Source of the DNA: DATFDN01 sp963762525
GTDB taxonomy: Bacteria; Pseudomonadota; Alphaproteobacteria; Acetobacterales; Acetobacteraceae
DNA length: 64,000 nt
Assembly: GCA_963762525.1 (NCBI GenBank)
Contig: CAVXKT010000003.1
Span: 62,001 to 126,000, forward strand
Direction: 5' to 3'
A model generated the notes under the pieces. It did no database searches. It had not been told where the DNA came from and saw nothing but the letters and a program-made list of their open reading frames with translations. Shown here one piece after another: positions 1-6,852 of the stretch (position 1 is the stretch's first letter; every line of letters begins with the position of its first letter). A program made the translations under genes and the position numbers.

Positions 1-111
1 CGCGGGCGGTATGTGGAGTTCAACCTGCTTTACGACCGCGGCACGCTGTTCGGCCTTAAGACCGGCGGCAACATCGACGCCATCCTGATGAGCCTGCCGC
101 CGCACTGGTGA
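1..111 (+). CDS. hemF: Coproporphyrinogen III oxidase, aerobic, C-terminal end (partial)
   Basis: The window opens inside a frame that reads 36 residues and stops with TGA. It contains RYVEFNLLYDRGT, FGLKTGG and ILMSLPP, the conserved tail of oxygen-dependent coproporphyrinogen III oxidase. That cytoplasmic enzyme oxidatively decarboxylates two propionates of coproporphyrinogen III to vinyls during haem synthesis. Only the last tenth of the protein is visible, so catalytic residues cannot be checked. It ends 65 nt before tRNA-Lys in the same direction. Confidence 0.85.
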   Translation, partial: RGRYVEFNLLYDRGTLFGLKTGGNIDAILMSLPPHW

Positions 112-144
112 GCTGGCCGTGACCGCCGGGGTTTCAAACCGGAT

Positions 145-165
145 CGGGGCTTGCTATCAGCCCCG
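145..165 (+). terminator. Hairpin between hemF and tRNA-Lys
   Basis: A 7-bp G+C-rich stem (cggggct pairing with agccccg) with a 7-nt loop lies 33 nt after the hemF stop and 12 nt before the tRNA. No T run follows, so it is at best a weak or factor-dependent terminator, or a processing hairpin. Confidence 0.25.
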
Positions 166-176
166 GTGATCCCGGC

Positions 177-253
<77 letters not shown>

Positions 254-408
254 GATTCTGTAGGAGTTGCGGGCTGCGGCGCCGGAACCGAACGGGAACG
301 TCAGAGACCGTCAGAATTTACTGTCAGAGCGGGTTGTTTGCCGGGCGTTCCTCGCCGCGGCGGTCGATGTGCTGTATGACGTAATTACCGGATGAAGGCC
401 CCGCGAAA

Positions 409-837
409 ATGAGCGACCTCTACGAGGACGATGTCCTGACCTGGTCGGAGCAACAAGCGGCGCTGCTTCGTCGCCTCGGCGCCGGCGAGCAGGTCAACGA
501 TCAGGTCGATTGGGAGAACCTTGCCGAGGAGATCGAGAGCGTGGGACGGAGCGAGCTATCCGCTGTCGAGTCACTGCTGCGGCAGGCGCTGCTCCATGTG
601 TTGAAGGCCGAAGCGTGGCCGCTGGCGCGGGATGCACCGGTCTGGCGAGCCGATGCCGTCAGCTTCCGAGCGGATGCGACGAGCCGCTATGCGCCCTCCA
701 TGCGGCAACGGCTCGACCTCGGGCGTATCTACGCGCGCGCCTTGCGCGGACTGCCCGAGAGCAATGATGGCAAGCCGCCCTTGCCGGTGCCGCCCGTCTG
801 CCCGATGACGCTCGACGAGCTGCTGAGCGACGAATGA
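409..837 (+). CDS. DUF29 domain-containing protein
   Basis: A 142-residue protein with the DUF29 layout: an N-terminal YEDDVLTWSEQQAALLR, then WENLAEEIESVGRSE and LLRQALLHVLK. DUF29 proteins are small alpha-helical proteins of unknown function, common in cyanobacteria and proteobacteria and often on accessory DNA. The ATG is preceded by gaagg about 11 nt upstream. Its stop overlaps the start of a small membrane ORF (ATGA at 834). It lies inside the tRNA-Lys island and is its only intact recognisable gene. Confidence 0.8.
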   Translation: MSDLYEDDVLTWSEQQAALLRRLGAGEQVNDQVDWENLAEEIESVGRSELSAVESLLRQALLHVLKAEAWPLARDAPVWRADAVSFRADATSRYAPSMRQRLDLGRIYARALRGLPESNDGKPPLPVPPVCPMTLDELLSDE

Positions 838-971
838 CCGCCGCGGCGGCGTGTGTCGGGAGGGCTGGTGTGACCGGGTTCGGTGTCTTCGCATTCTTCG
901 TCGTCCCGCTTTCCATAGTCGCGCTCGCCCGGGTCGGCGTGCTGTGGCACGAGCGGCAGATGCGCGCGTGA
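834..971 (+). CDS. Possible 45-residue single-pass membrane protein
   Basis: The ATG overlaps the DUF29 stop by 4 nt (ATGA). The frame codes 45 residues with one strongly hydrophobic stretch (FGVFAFFVVPLSIVALARVG) followed by a basic tail, HERQMRA. An internal GTG at 873 would give a shorter form beginning just before the hydrophobic helix. No family is recognised. The tight coupling to DUF29 supports reality; the short length and high-GC context argue for caution. Confidence 0.35.
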   Translation: MTAAAACVGRAGVTGFGVFAFFVVPLSIVALARVGVLWHERQMRA

Positions 972-1090
972 GGATTGGTGGGCCGAGCGCGGGCGAGAAC
1001 GACAGCGGCGGCCGAGGATTGGCCTCGCGCCGCCGCCGGAGAAGAAACGCCATGATGCAACGCCGCCGACCGTAACGGTGGTGGCCGACC

Positions 1091-1334
1091 GGGGCCGGCA
1101 ACTGGAACAGCGTCTGGAAGCGGTTCTGGCGGCTGAGCCGCAGCGGCGTGTTCGAGGCGTCCTTTCAACTTCTGGCCGAGAACAGCTCGACGGCGCATCT
1201 GGTGCAGATGTTCGACAGCACCGTGGTTCGGGCGCATGTCTCGGCAGCCGGCGCAAAAGGGGGCAGCAAAATCAGGCGCTCGGTCGCTCGCGCGGCGGGT
1301 TCTCGACGAAAATCCACCTCAAGACGGACTTCGC
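1091..1334 (+). pseudogene. IS5-family transposase (OrfB-type) fragment, frameshifted
   Basis: One frame reads NWNSVWKRFWRLSRSGVFEA, then VQMFDSTVVRAHVSAAGAKGG. A second frame continues with QQNQALGRSRGGFSTKIHLK. Joined, these give the conserved middle of IS5-group DDE transposases, including the first catalytic Asp in FDSTVVRAH. The N-terminus and the distal DDE residues are absent, one frameshift is needed near 1258, and homology stops where the oppositely oriented integrase remnant begins. It is a dead IS relic inside the tRNA-Lys island. Confidence 0.75.
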
Positions 1335-1570
1335 AACCGCGCACGGACGGCCTCTTGTGCCTGATCCACGGTAATGCTTCCCCAGACCCCAACGGCCTCG
1401 CGGACCTTCCTCCGCGTTGCGGGATCGCTCCATTGGGCGATGAAGATCCGCGTGCCTTTGGCCGTCAGCCGCACGCCCAAGCCGGGACAGGCCGCGTCGA
1501 ACACGAGCCGGTCCTTCTGCCCCGGCTTCAGCTCCAACTTGTCCAGCATCTTGTCGGTTAGCTTCGCCAT
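1319..1570 (-). pseudogene. Tyrosine-type integrase, N-terminal fragment
   Basis: The 83-residue frame starts MAKLTDKMLDKLELKPGQKD and continues DAACPGLGVRLTAKGTR and FIAQWSDPATRRK. This is the N-terminal DUF4102-like arm-binding domain of tRNA-targeting P4-type integrases. The core-binding and catalytic R-H-R-Y domains are missing; coding homology ends where IS5 sequence begins. The start lies 41 nt inside the right-hand tRNA repeat and reads into the element, the usual position for an island integrase next to its attachment site. Confidence 0.8.
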
Positions 1571-1586
1571 GTGCCATCCCTTACGC

Positions 1587-1608
1587 GGGGTCCGCAAGGG
1601 GTCCGCAA
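1587..1608. repeat. Tandem 11-bp direct repeats next to the right attachment core
   Basis: Two perfect head-to-tail copies of ggggtccgcaa lie between the integrase start (1570) and the right tRNA repeat (1612). Integrases of this type bind short direct arm-type sites beside the core, so these may be integrase arm sites. That role is inference from position. Confidence 0.45.
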
Positions 1609-1611
1609 AAG

Positions 1612-1647
1612 GCGGGTCCAAGGTTCGAGTCCTTGTGCGCCCACCAG
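1612..1647 (+). repeat. attR-type core: 36-bp direct repeat of the tRNA-Lys 3' end
   Basis: A perfect duplicate of 218-253 without the tRNA 5' half, so it is not a functional tRNA. It marks the chromosomal end of the integrated element; the CoA-transferase genes resume 55 nt later. Confidence 0.9.
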
Positions 1648-1702
1648 CGGGTCCGGCCCCGGGGTCCCCTTGCGCCACCTCGTCGCGGCAACCGGAGGGA
1701 CC

Positions 1703-2380
1703 ATGACCATCGACAAGCGCGTCGCCTCGGTTGCCGACGCCATGAGCGGGATCGGCGACGGTGCCTCGGTGATGATCTCCGGTTTCGGCGGCGCCGGGTT
1801 TCCCAACGTGCTGATCCGGGCGTTGCGCGATTGCGGGGTGCGTCGCCTGACGCTGATCGTGAACTCGGCGACGCACCGATATTCGCTCACCCACGAGCTG
1901 ATCGAGGCCGGACAGGTGGCGCGCATCGTTTGCACCGCCGCCCGCGGGCGCGACAAGGAATTGTCGCCGTTCGAGCGATTGTGGAAGGCGGGGCGCATCG
2001 AGCTCGAATGCATCCCGCAGGGCACGTTCAGCGAGCGCATACGCGCCGGCGGGGCCGGAATCCCCGCCTTCTACACCCCGGTCGGCATCGGCACCGTGGT
2101 CGAGCAGGGCAAGGAGGTCCGCGAATTCGGCGGCCGTGCGTATCTGCTGGAAAATGCGCTCAGCGCCGATCTGGCGCTGATCCGCGCCGACCGCGCCGAT
2201 CGCTTCGGCAATTGCGCCTTCCGATACGCTCAGGCCAATTTCGGCCCGGTGATGGCGACCGCTTCGCGCACCACCATCGCCGAGGTCCGCAGCATCGAGG
2301 AACAGCCCCTGGCGCACACCGAAATCCAGCTCCCCGGCGCCTTCGTGCAACGCATTCTGGCGGTCGGAGAAGCGCGATGA
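1703..2380 (+). CDS. pcaI: 3-oxoacid (3-oxoadipate/succinyl-CoA) CoA-transferase subunit A
   Basis: A 225-residue class I CoA-transferase alpha subunit that, with the next gene, moves CoA from succinyl-CoA to a 3-oxoacid such as 3-oxoadipate or acetoacetate. The N-terminus has the family motif VMISGFGGAGFPN, and the body contains GGAGIPAFYTPVGIGT and the ending of the SRTTIAEV region. The ATG at 1703 follows ggaggga; the frame is open further upstream, but only this start has a ribosome site. The stop overlaps subunit B (ATGA). A hydrolase third gene suggests aromatic (beta-ketoadipate) use, but substrate cannot be fixed from sequence. Confidence 0.85.
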   Translation: MTIDKRVASVADAMSGIGDGASVMISGFGGAGFPNVLIRALRDCGVRRLTLIVNSATHRYSLTHELIEAGQVARIVCTAARGRDKELSPFERLWKAGRIELECIPQGTFSERIRAGGAGIPAFYTPVGIGTVVEQGKEVREFGGRAYLLENALSADLALIRADRADRFGNCAFRYAQANFGPVMATASRTTIAEVRSIEEQPLAHTEIQLPGAFVQRILAVGEAR

Positions 2381-3057
2381 AACTGAACCGCGCACAGATG
2401 GCGTGGCGCGCCGCGCAGGAGATCGAGGACGGCTGGATCGTCAATCTCGGCATCGGCATCCCGGTCCTCGCCGCCGATTACGTGCCGGCCGATCGCGACG
2501 TGTTCATTCAATCGGAGAACGGCATCATCGGCTGCGGCCGGCTCGCCGAACCGGACCGCGCCGATCCCGACCTGGTGGACGCCGGCAGCCGGCGCATCAC
2601 CTTGCGCGAGGGCGCGGCGATCATCGATTCGGTCGGCTCCTTCGCGATGATCCGCGGCGGCCATATCGACGTCACCCTGCTCGGTTGCTTCGAGGTCGCC
2701 GCCAACGGCGACATGGCGAACTGGGACTCCGGCATCCCCGACAAGGGGCCGCTGATGGGCGGCGCGCTGGACCTCGCCGCCCGGGCCCGCGCCGTCTGGG
2801 TGGTGATGGAACACACGACGCGCACCGGCGCCCCGCGGCTCTTGGAACGCTGCCGGCTGAAACTGACGGCGCCGCGATGCGTCCGCCGCGTCTTCACCGA
2901 CCTCGCGGTGATCGACATCGAAGCATCCGGGTTCCTGGTCCGCGAGCTCGTGCCCGGCCTCTCCCGCGAAGAGCTGGCCGCCAGAACCGGCGCCCCGCTC
3001 GCCTTCGCTTCCGACTGCAAGGATCTGGTCGCGCCGACGCTGGAAGGAGCCGCCTGA
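2377..3057 (+). CDS. pcaJ: 3-oxoacid (3-oxoadipate/succinyl-CoA) CoA-transferase subunit B
   Basis: A 226-residue beta subunit. The active-site glutamate that forms the glutamyl-CoA thioester lies in IQSENGIIGCG near residue 50. Other family marks are NLGIGIPVLAADYVP and GGHIDVTLLGCFEVA. It overlaps subunit A by 4 nt and the following hydrolase by 1 nt (TGATG), so the three are translationally coupled. The heterodimer is cytoplasmic. Confidence 0.87.
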   Translation: MKLNRAQMAWRAAQEIEDGWIVNLGIGIPVLAADYVPADRDVFIQSENGIIGCGRLAEPDRADPDLVDAGSRRITLREGAAIIDSVGSFAMIRGGHIDVTLLGCFEVAANGDMANWDSGIPDKGPLMGGALDLAARARAVWVVMEHTTRTGAPRLLERCRLKLTAPRCVRRVFTDLAVIDIEASGFLVRELVPGLSREELAARTGAPLAFASDCKDLVAPTLEGAA

Positions 3058-3848
3058 TGGACTGGATCGAAGTCAATGGAACGGCGCTCCGCTACGACCT
3101 GATCGGGGCGGGGGAGCCGTGTTTGGTGCTGGTGCACGAGATGGGCGGGACGCTTGAGAGCTGGGACCAGACCTTGCCGGCTCTGGCAAACAATCGGCGC
3201 CTGCTGCGCTACGACACGCGCGGCGCCGGGCAGTCGGAGAAGATCCGCGGCGCGGTGACGTTCGATATGATGGCCGATGACCTGATCGCGCTGCTCGATG
3301 CGCTCGGCATGACCGGGCCGGTGGCGCTCGCCGGTTGCGCGGTGGGCGGCGGCATCGTGCTGCACACCGCCTTTCGCCATCCCGCAAGGGTGGCGGCGCT
3401 GGTGGCGATGGGGCCGGCGACCGGCGTCTCCGAGCAGCGGCGCGCGGCGACGCTCAGCCGCGCCGAGGCGATGGAGCGAACCGGACCCGCCGGTGTGTTC
3501 GAGGAGGTCTTCGCCGCCGCCTATCCGCCGGAGGTTCGCCACGACGAAGCGCAATATCGCCGGTTCCGCGCCCGTTGGCTCGCCAACGATCCGGAGAGCT
3601 ACGGCGCCATTTACCGGATGCTGGCTGCGGCGCGGGTGAACGACGAACTGCCCGCCATCGCCTGTCCGGCGCTGCTGCTCGCCGGCACCATGGACCGCTT
3701 GCGCCCGCCGTCGCTGATCGAGCCGCTGTCGCGCATCATGCCGAACGCCCGTTTCCGGGCGTTGGAGACGGGGCATTTCATGGCGGTGCAGACTCCCGCA
3801 ATAGTGGCCGATGCCATCAGAGAGTTTTTGGACGGTCTCGGACTTTAG
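3057..3848 (+). CDS. Alpha/beta hydrolase, 3-oxoadipate enol-lactonase-like, atypical nucleophile elbow
   Basis: A 263-residue alpha/beta-hydrolase-fold protein resembling PcaD: oxyanion region LVLVHEMGGTLESW, YDTRGAGQSE, acid region LLLAGTMDRLRPP and catalytic-His region ETGHFMAV. The nucleophile elbow reads AGCAVGGG, so the Gly-x-Ser-x-Gly position is Ala95, with Cys94 beside it. Either Cys94 acts, or the protein uses a non-serine mechanism, or it is inactive. Position as third gene after a CoA-transferase pair fits a beta-ketoadipate enol-lactone hydrolase, but the missing serine makes that uncertain. Its 3' end overlaps the convergent smr gene by 32 nt. Confidence 0.7.
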   Translation: MDWIEVNGTALRYDLIGAGEPCLVLVHEMGGTLESWDQTLPALANNRRLLRYDTRGAGQSEKIRGAVTFDMMADDLIALLDALGMTGPVALAGCAVGGGIVLHTAFRHPARVAALVAMGPATGVSEQRRAATLSRAEAMERTGPAGVFEEVFAAAYPPEVRHDEAQYRRFRARWLANDPESYGAIYRMLAAARVNDELPAIACPALLLAGTMDRLRPPSLIEPLSRIMPNARFRALETGHFMAVQTPAIVADAIREFLDGLGL

Positions 3849-4377
3849 CTTCGCCGCGCACGCGGCGAAGCAGCAGGCGGACGGCGCCGGGATTGCCGGG
3901 GCTTGCATGAGCGGCGGCCAAAACGAGCGGCCGGAGGTCGGGCAAGTTCAGCCACAGCGGCAACTCCCGGCGAAGCACGCCCGCGTCCTCGTGGCCCTTC
4001 CCGGTAATGATCTCCACGCAGCGGACGTGATCGGCGTGCGCCACCTTAAGGAAATGGCTGAGCGCCAAATACGCCCGCGGCGCGGTGTGGCCGTGCAGAT
4101 CGAGCCGTCGTGCGGCGGCCAGCCGGCCGGTGTGAAATCGCCGCCACGTGGCCGCGTCGAGCCCGGGCGGGTGCGCGCCCACGGTCACGGCAAGTGCCCG
4201 CTTCGGCGCGGTATTGCGACCGGGCGGGTGTCGCGGCGGCACCACCGGCAACCCCACCGGCAAGCCCACCGGCAAGCCGGGCCTCGCTGCGGGAGCTTCG
4301 CGACCCGGTAGCGGCTTCACCAAGCGCGCGTACTCCGCCCAGGCGGTACGATCCGCCTCCGTCAGCTTCCTTGCCAT
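3817..4377 (-). CDS. Smr/MutS2-type domain protein
   Basis: A 186-residue protein. The C-terminal half is an Smr domain, LDLHGHTAPRAYLALSHFL then VEIITGKGHE, with the LDLHG and TGKGxH motifs of this nicking-nuclease/nucleic-acid-binding fold. The N-terminus is a charged helix followed by a low-complexity linker with three PVGLPV-like units made by a 12-bp tandem repeat. ATG at 4377 is 2 nt past the MFS stop, so the two are coupled; a TTG at 4383 would add two residues. Cellular role in alphaproteobacteria is not established. Confidence 0.8.
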   Translation of the reverse strand: MARKLTEADRTAWAEYARLVKPLPGREAPAARPGLPVGLPVGLPVVPPRHPPGRNTAPKRALAVTVGAHPPGLDAATWRRFHTGRLAAARRLDLHGHTAPRAYLALSHFLKVAHADHVRCVEIITGKGHEDAGVLRRELPLWLNLPDLRPLVLAAAHASPGNPGAVRLLLRRVRGEAKVRDRPKTL

Positions 4378-4379
4378 TC

Positions 4380-5585
4380 TCAATTCGAGGACTGCTTGAC
4401 CGGCGCCATCCGGAGCATCAGGGCCGCCAGAGCCGCCGCCAGGGCAAGCACGGCATACGGAACGATATAGGTGCCCAACCGCGTGACCGCCACGCCGAAG
4501 GCTGACGGGATCAGCATCACCCCGGTGAACATCGCCGCCGTGCCGAGCCCGGTCGCCTCAGTGCGCCGCGCCCCGCCCAGACGCGCGAACTCGGCATAGG
4601 CGACGCCGGTGAAGCCGCTCGCGGTGGCGCCGGCACCGAGGCACACCAGCACGACGATCCATGCCGGCCAGCTCGCCCCGAATCGGCTCGCCGCGGCGCA
4701 GCAGAGCGCCATGACGGCGCCATGCACCGCCAGCGTGTTCGTCGGGGACATCAGCCGATCCGCCATCCAGCCCCAGATGGGCCGGCTGATCGCGCCCGCC
4801 AGTTGATAGCCCGCTAGCACGAATCCGGCATTGACCAGGCTGAAGCCTGCGATCGTGGTCAATTGCACCACAGTGAAGGCGATGAAGCAGAGCTGCACCC
4901 CCGAATAGCAGAAGCTCGCGGCGGAGAGGGTTCGCAGCCGCTGGTCTCGGCGTAGCAGCCGCAGCGGTTCGAGCAGCGCCCCGCTGAACAACCGCCGGTG
5001 CGGGTCGCGGCCGACATCCCAGAGGCGACGGGGCAGCTCCATCAGGATCACCAGGATCAGTGCGAACGGCAGCTCCGCCAGCAGGGCGACGCGCCAGCCC
5101 GCCGCGAGCACGATCGGCGGCAAGATCAGTGCGCCCAGCACGCCGCCCAGCGGCACGCCGACCTGGCGGACCGACATCACCAGGTTGAACATCGCCCGCG
5201 GCGTCTGCGGGACCAGCAGATGCGTGCTGGCGGTGGTCGTGGCGCCGTATCCAAGCCCGAGCACAACCCCTGCCAGGGCCAGCGTCGCCGCCGTGCCGCC
5301 GGCGGCGGCGATCAGCAGCATCGCCAGCACGCTCAGCAGCACCGCCTGGCTCACGCGCACCGCCCCGTACCGATGGACGAAGCCCGGCGAGAGCACGGCG
5401 GAGATGATGCCGACGCTATAGACGACGGAGACGAAAACGCCGACCAACGGCGCCGGTACCGCGAGGTCGCGCGCGATCTCGGGGGCCGCCGTAGGCACCG
5501 AGAACAGCGCCGCGGTCGCCAGCGTCTGCACCGCCAAGGTGGCCGCGAGCGGCCAAAACGGCATCCCGCGCAGCAATCGCCGCAC
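4380..5585 (-). CDS. MFS transporter
   Basis: A 401-residue inner-membrane protein with about 12 hydrophobic helices and the MFS loop signature (FVHRYGAVRVS after helix 2, WMADRLMSP in the second half). Substrate is not evident. It starts with GTG at 5585; an ATG seven codons in is an alternative. It lies 11 nt after the Uma2 gene and directly before smr on the same strand. Confidence 0.8.
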   Translation of the reverse strand: MRRLLRGMPFWPLAATLAVQTLATAALFSVPTAAPEIARDLAVPAPLVGVFVSVVYSVGIISAVLSPGFVHRYGAVRVSQAVLLSVLAMLLIAAAGGTAATLALAGVVLGLGYGATTTASTHLLVPQTPRAMFNLVMSVRQVGVPLGGVLGALILPPIVLAAGWRVALLAELPFALILVILMELPRRLWDVGRDPHRRLFSGALLEPLRLLRRDQRLRTLSAASFCYSGVQLCFIAFTVVQLTTIAGFSLVNAGFVLAGYQLAGAISRPIWGWMADRLMSPTNTLAVHGAVMALCCAAASRFGASWPAWIVVLVCLGAGATASGFTGVAYAEFARLGGARRTEATGLGTAAMFTGVMLIPSAFGVAVTRLGTYIVPYAVLALAAALAALMLRMAPVKQSSN

Positions 5586-5596
5586 CGGCTGCGGCC

Positions 5597-6166
5597 TCAG
5601 TCGTCCTCCAACCTCTCCGGAAACTCCACGCCCTCGTAGAACTCGACCAACGGCACCTCGATGCCGATCTCCGGCATGGGCAGCACGACGTCGCCCTCCA
5701 GCACGTGCCCCACCCAGTCATCGCCAGTCCGCTCAAAAACGGTGGCCGCCTGGCGTAACTGCTCCAGCATCACGTAGCGCACGACGGAGGGCGTGTCCCG
5801 ATACTCCTGGTTCTTCACAACTCGATCAGTGACGGCTGTCGTCGGGCTGAGAATTTCGAAGATGACGACCGGAGCCTTAACCACATAGGTGCCCCGCGGG
5901 AGGTCGGGACAAATCACGAACGCATCAGGATAGCGGATGCTTCCCGCGACCGCGATCTTGAGTTCACTCCCATATACGGCGCATGGCTTGCCGCGCAGCC
6001 GATTCGTGAGCGCCGTGATCAGGTTGCGCTGGATGGCCGCATGTTCGGACGAGCCGCCGGTCATCGCCATCGGCGCGAAGCCATCGAATTCGTATCGCAA
6101 CTCCTGGCGCCGTTCCCAGTCCAGGAACTCGGCCCGGCTCATCGGCTTGCGCATCGGCGCGTTCAT
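5597..6166 (-). CDS. Uma2 family protein (DUF820, PD-(D/E)XK fold)
   Basis: A 189-residue Uma2 protein. It shows the restriction-endonuclease-like core: ELRYEFDGF, then YPDAFVICPDLPRG with the catalytic Asp, and PVVIFEILSPTT with the acidic residue of the E-x-K strand. The family is widespread in cyanobacteria and alphaproteobacteria, often multicopy, and its role is unproven. The start overlaps the lutC stop by 4 nt. Two relatives lie at 11757-12851. Confidence 0.85.
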   Translation of the reverse strand: MNAPMRKPMSRAEFLDWERRQELRYEFDGFAPMAMTGGSSEHAAIQRNLITALTNRLRGKPCAVYGSELKIAVAGSIRYPDAFVICPDLPRGTYVVKAPVVIFEILSPTTAVTDRVVKNQEYRDTPSVVRYVMLEQLRQAATVFERTGDDWVGHVLEGDVVLPMPEIGIEVPLVEFYEGVEFPERLEDD

Positions 6167-6852
6167 GGCGCGGTCGGCTCCTCCGGCATGTCGTTCACCA
6201 ATATAACATGTAGCCGGCGCGGACCATGAGCGCCCAATTCCAGCGTCTGTTCGATGTCGGCCGAGCGCGAGGGGCCGGTGACGAGCATCACCGTGCGGGG
6301 CAATCCGCCCTCGGCGCGCAGCAGATCGAACGCCTCCTCATAGGCACCCACGATACGGCTCGCCCGCAACAGCACGATCTCGGTCTCGGCGAGCAGGTTG
6401 AGCGTGTTCGGGCGCTCGGGACCGGACGGCAGCATCAGCGTCCCGGTCTCGGCGATGGCGGCGAAACCGTGCGAGAGGCTGACGGCGTCGGTCGCCTCCG
6501 CGCGGCCCGCGCGCACACCGAGCATCGGTCGGCTCGACCAGTCGATCGCCCGCAATTCGGGGTGCGGCGCCATCACCAGCGCGCTCGGCAGGTTCTGCGC
6601 CGCCAGATAGGCGGCGACGGCCTCCGGCACCGCACGCGCATCGGGCACCCGGGCCAAGGTGCCGAACTCGCGCTCCAGATTGGCGACGAAGAGCGCGATC
6701 TGTTCGGCGCGAGGCAGGCGGGAGCGGGCGGGAATCAGGTGCCGCGGATGCGCCCGCATCCGCCCGCGTAGCGCCTCGGCGATGTCGGGCGGCAACTCGC
6801 CCCGCCGCAGACCGCGCCGAATGGCGGTGAGAATAGCTGCCCGGGCGGTCAT
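6163..6852 (-). CDS. lutC: LUD domain protein, lactate utilization protein C
   Basis: A 229-residue LutC-type protein: the N-terminal MTARAAILTAIRRGLRRGE is followed by the LUD domain with SHGFAAIAETGTLMLPSG. LutC works with LutA and LutB in L-lactate oxidation and other redox chemistry. It overlaps lutB by 4 nt (ATGA). No lutA is present beside the pair; the expected upstream position holds a CheB/receiver fossil. Confidence 0.88.
   Translation of the reverse strand: MTARAAILTAIRRGLRRGELPPDIAEALRGRMRAHPRHLIPARSRLPRAEQIALFVANLEREFGTLARVPDARAVPEAVAAYLAAQNLPSALVMAPHPELRAIDWSSRPMLGVRAGRAEATDAVSLSHGFAAIAETGTLMLPSGPERPNTLNLLAETEIVLLRASRIVGAYEEAFDLLRAEGGLPRTVMLVTGPSRSADIEQTLELGAHGPRRLHVILVNDMPEEPTAP

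Noticed and set aside
1612..1647. Second tRNA-Lys gene
   Set aside because: Only the 3' 35 nt of the tRNA are present; the acceptor 5' strand, D arm and most of the anticodon arm are absent, so it is an attachment core.
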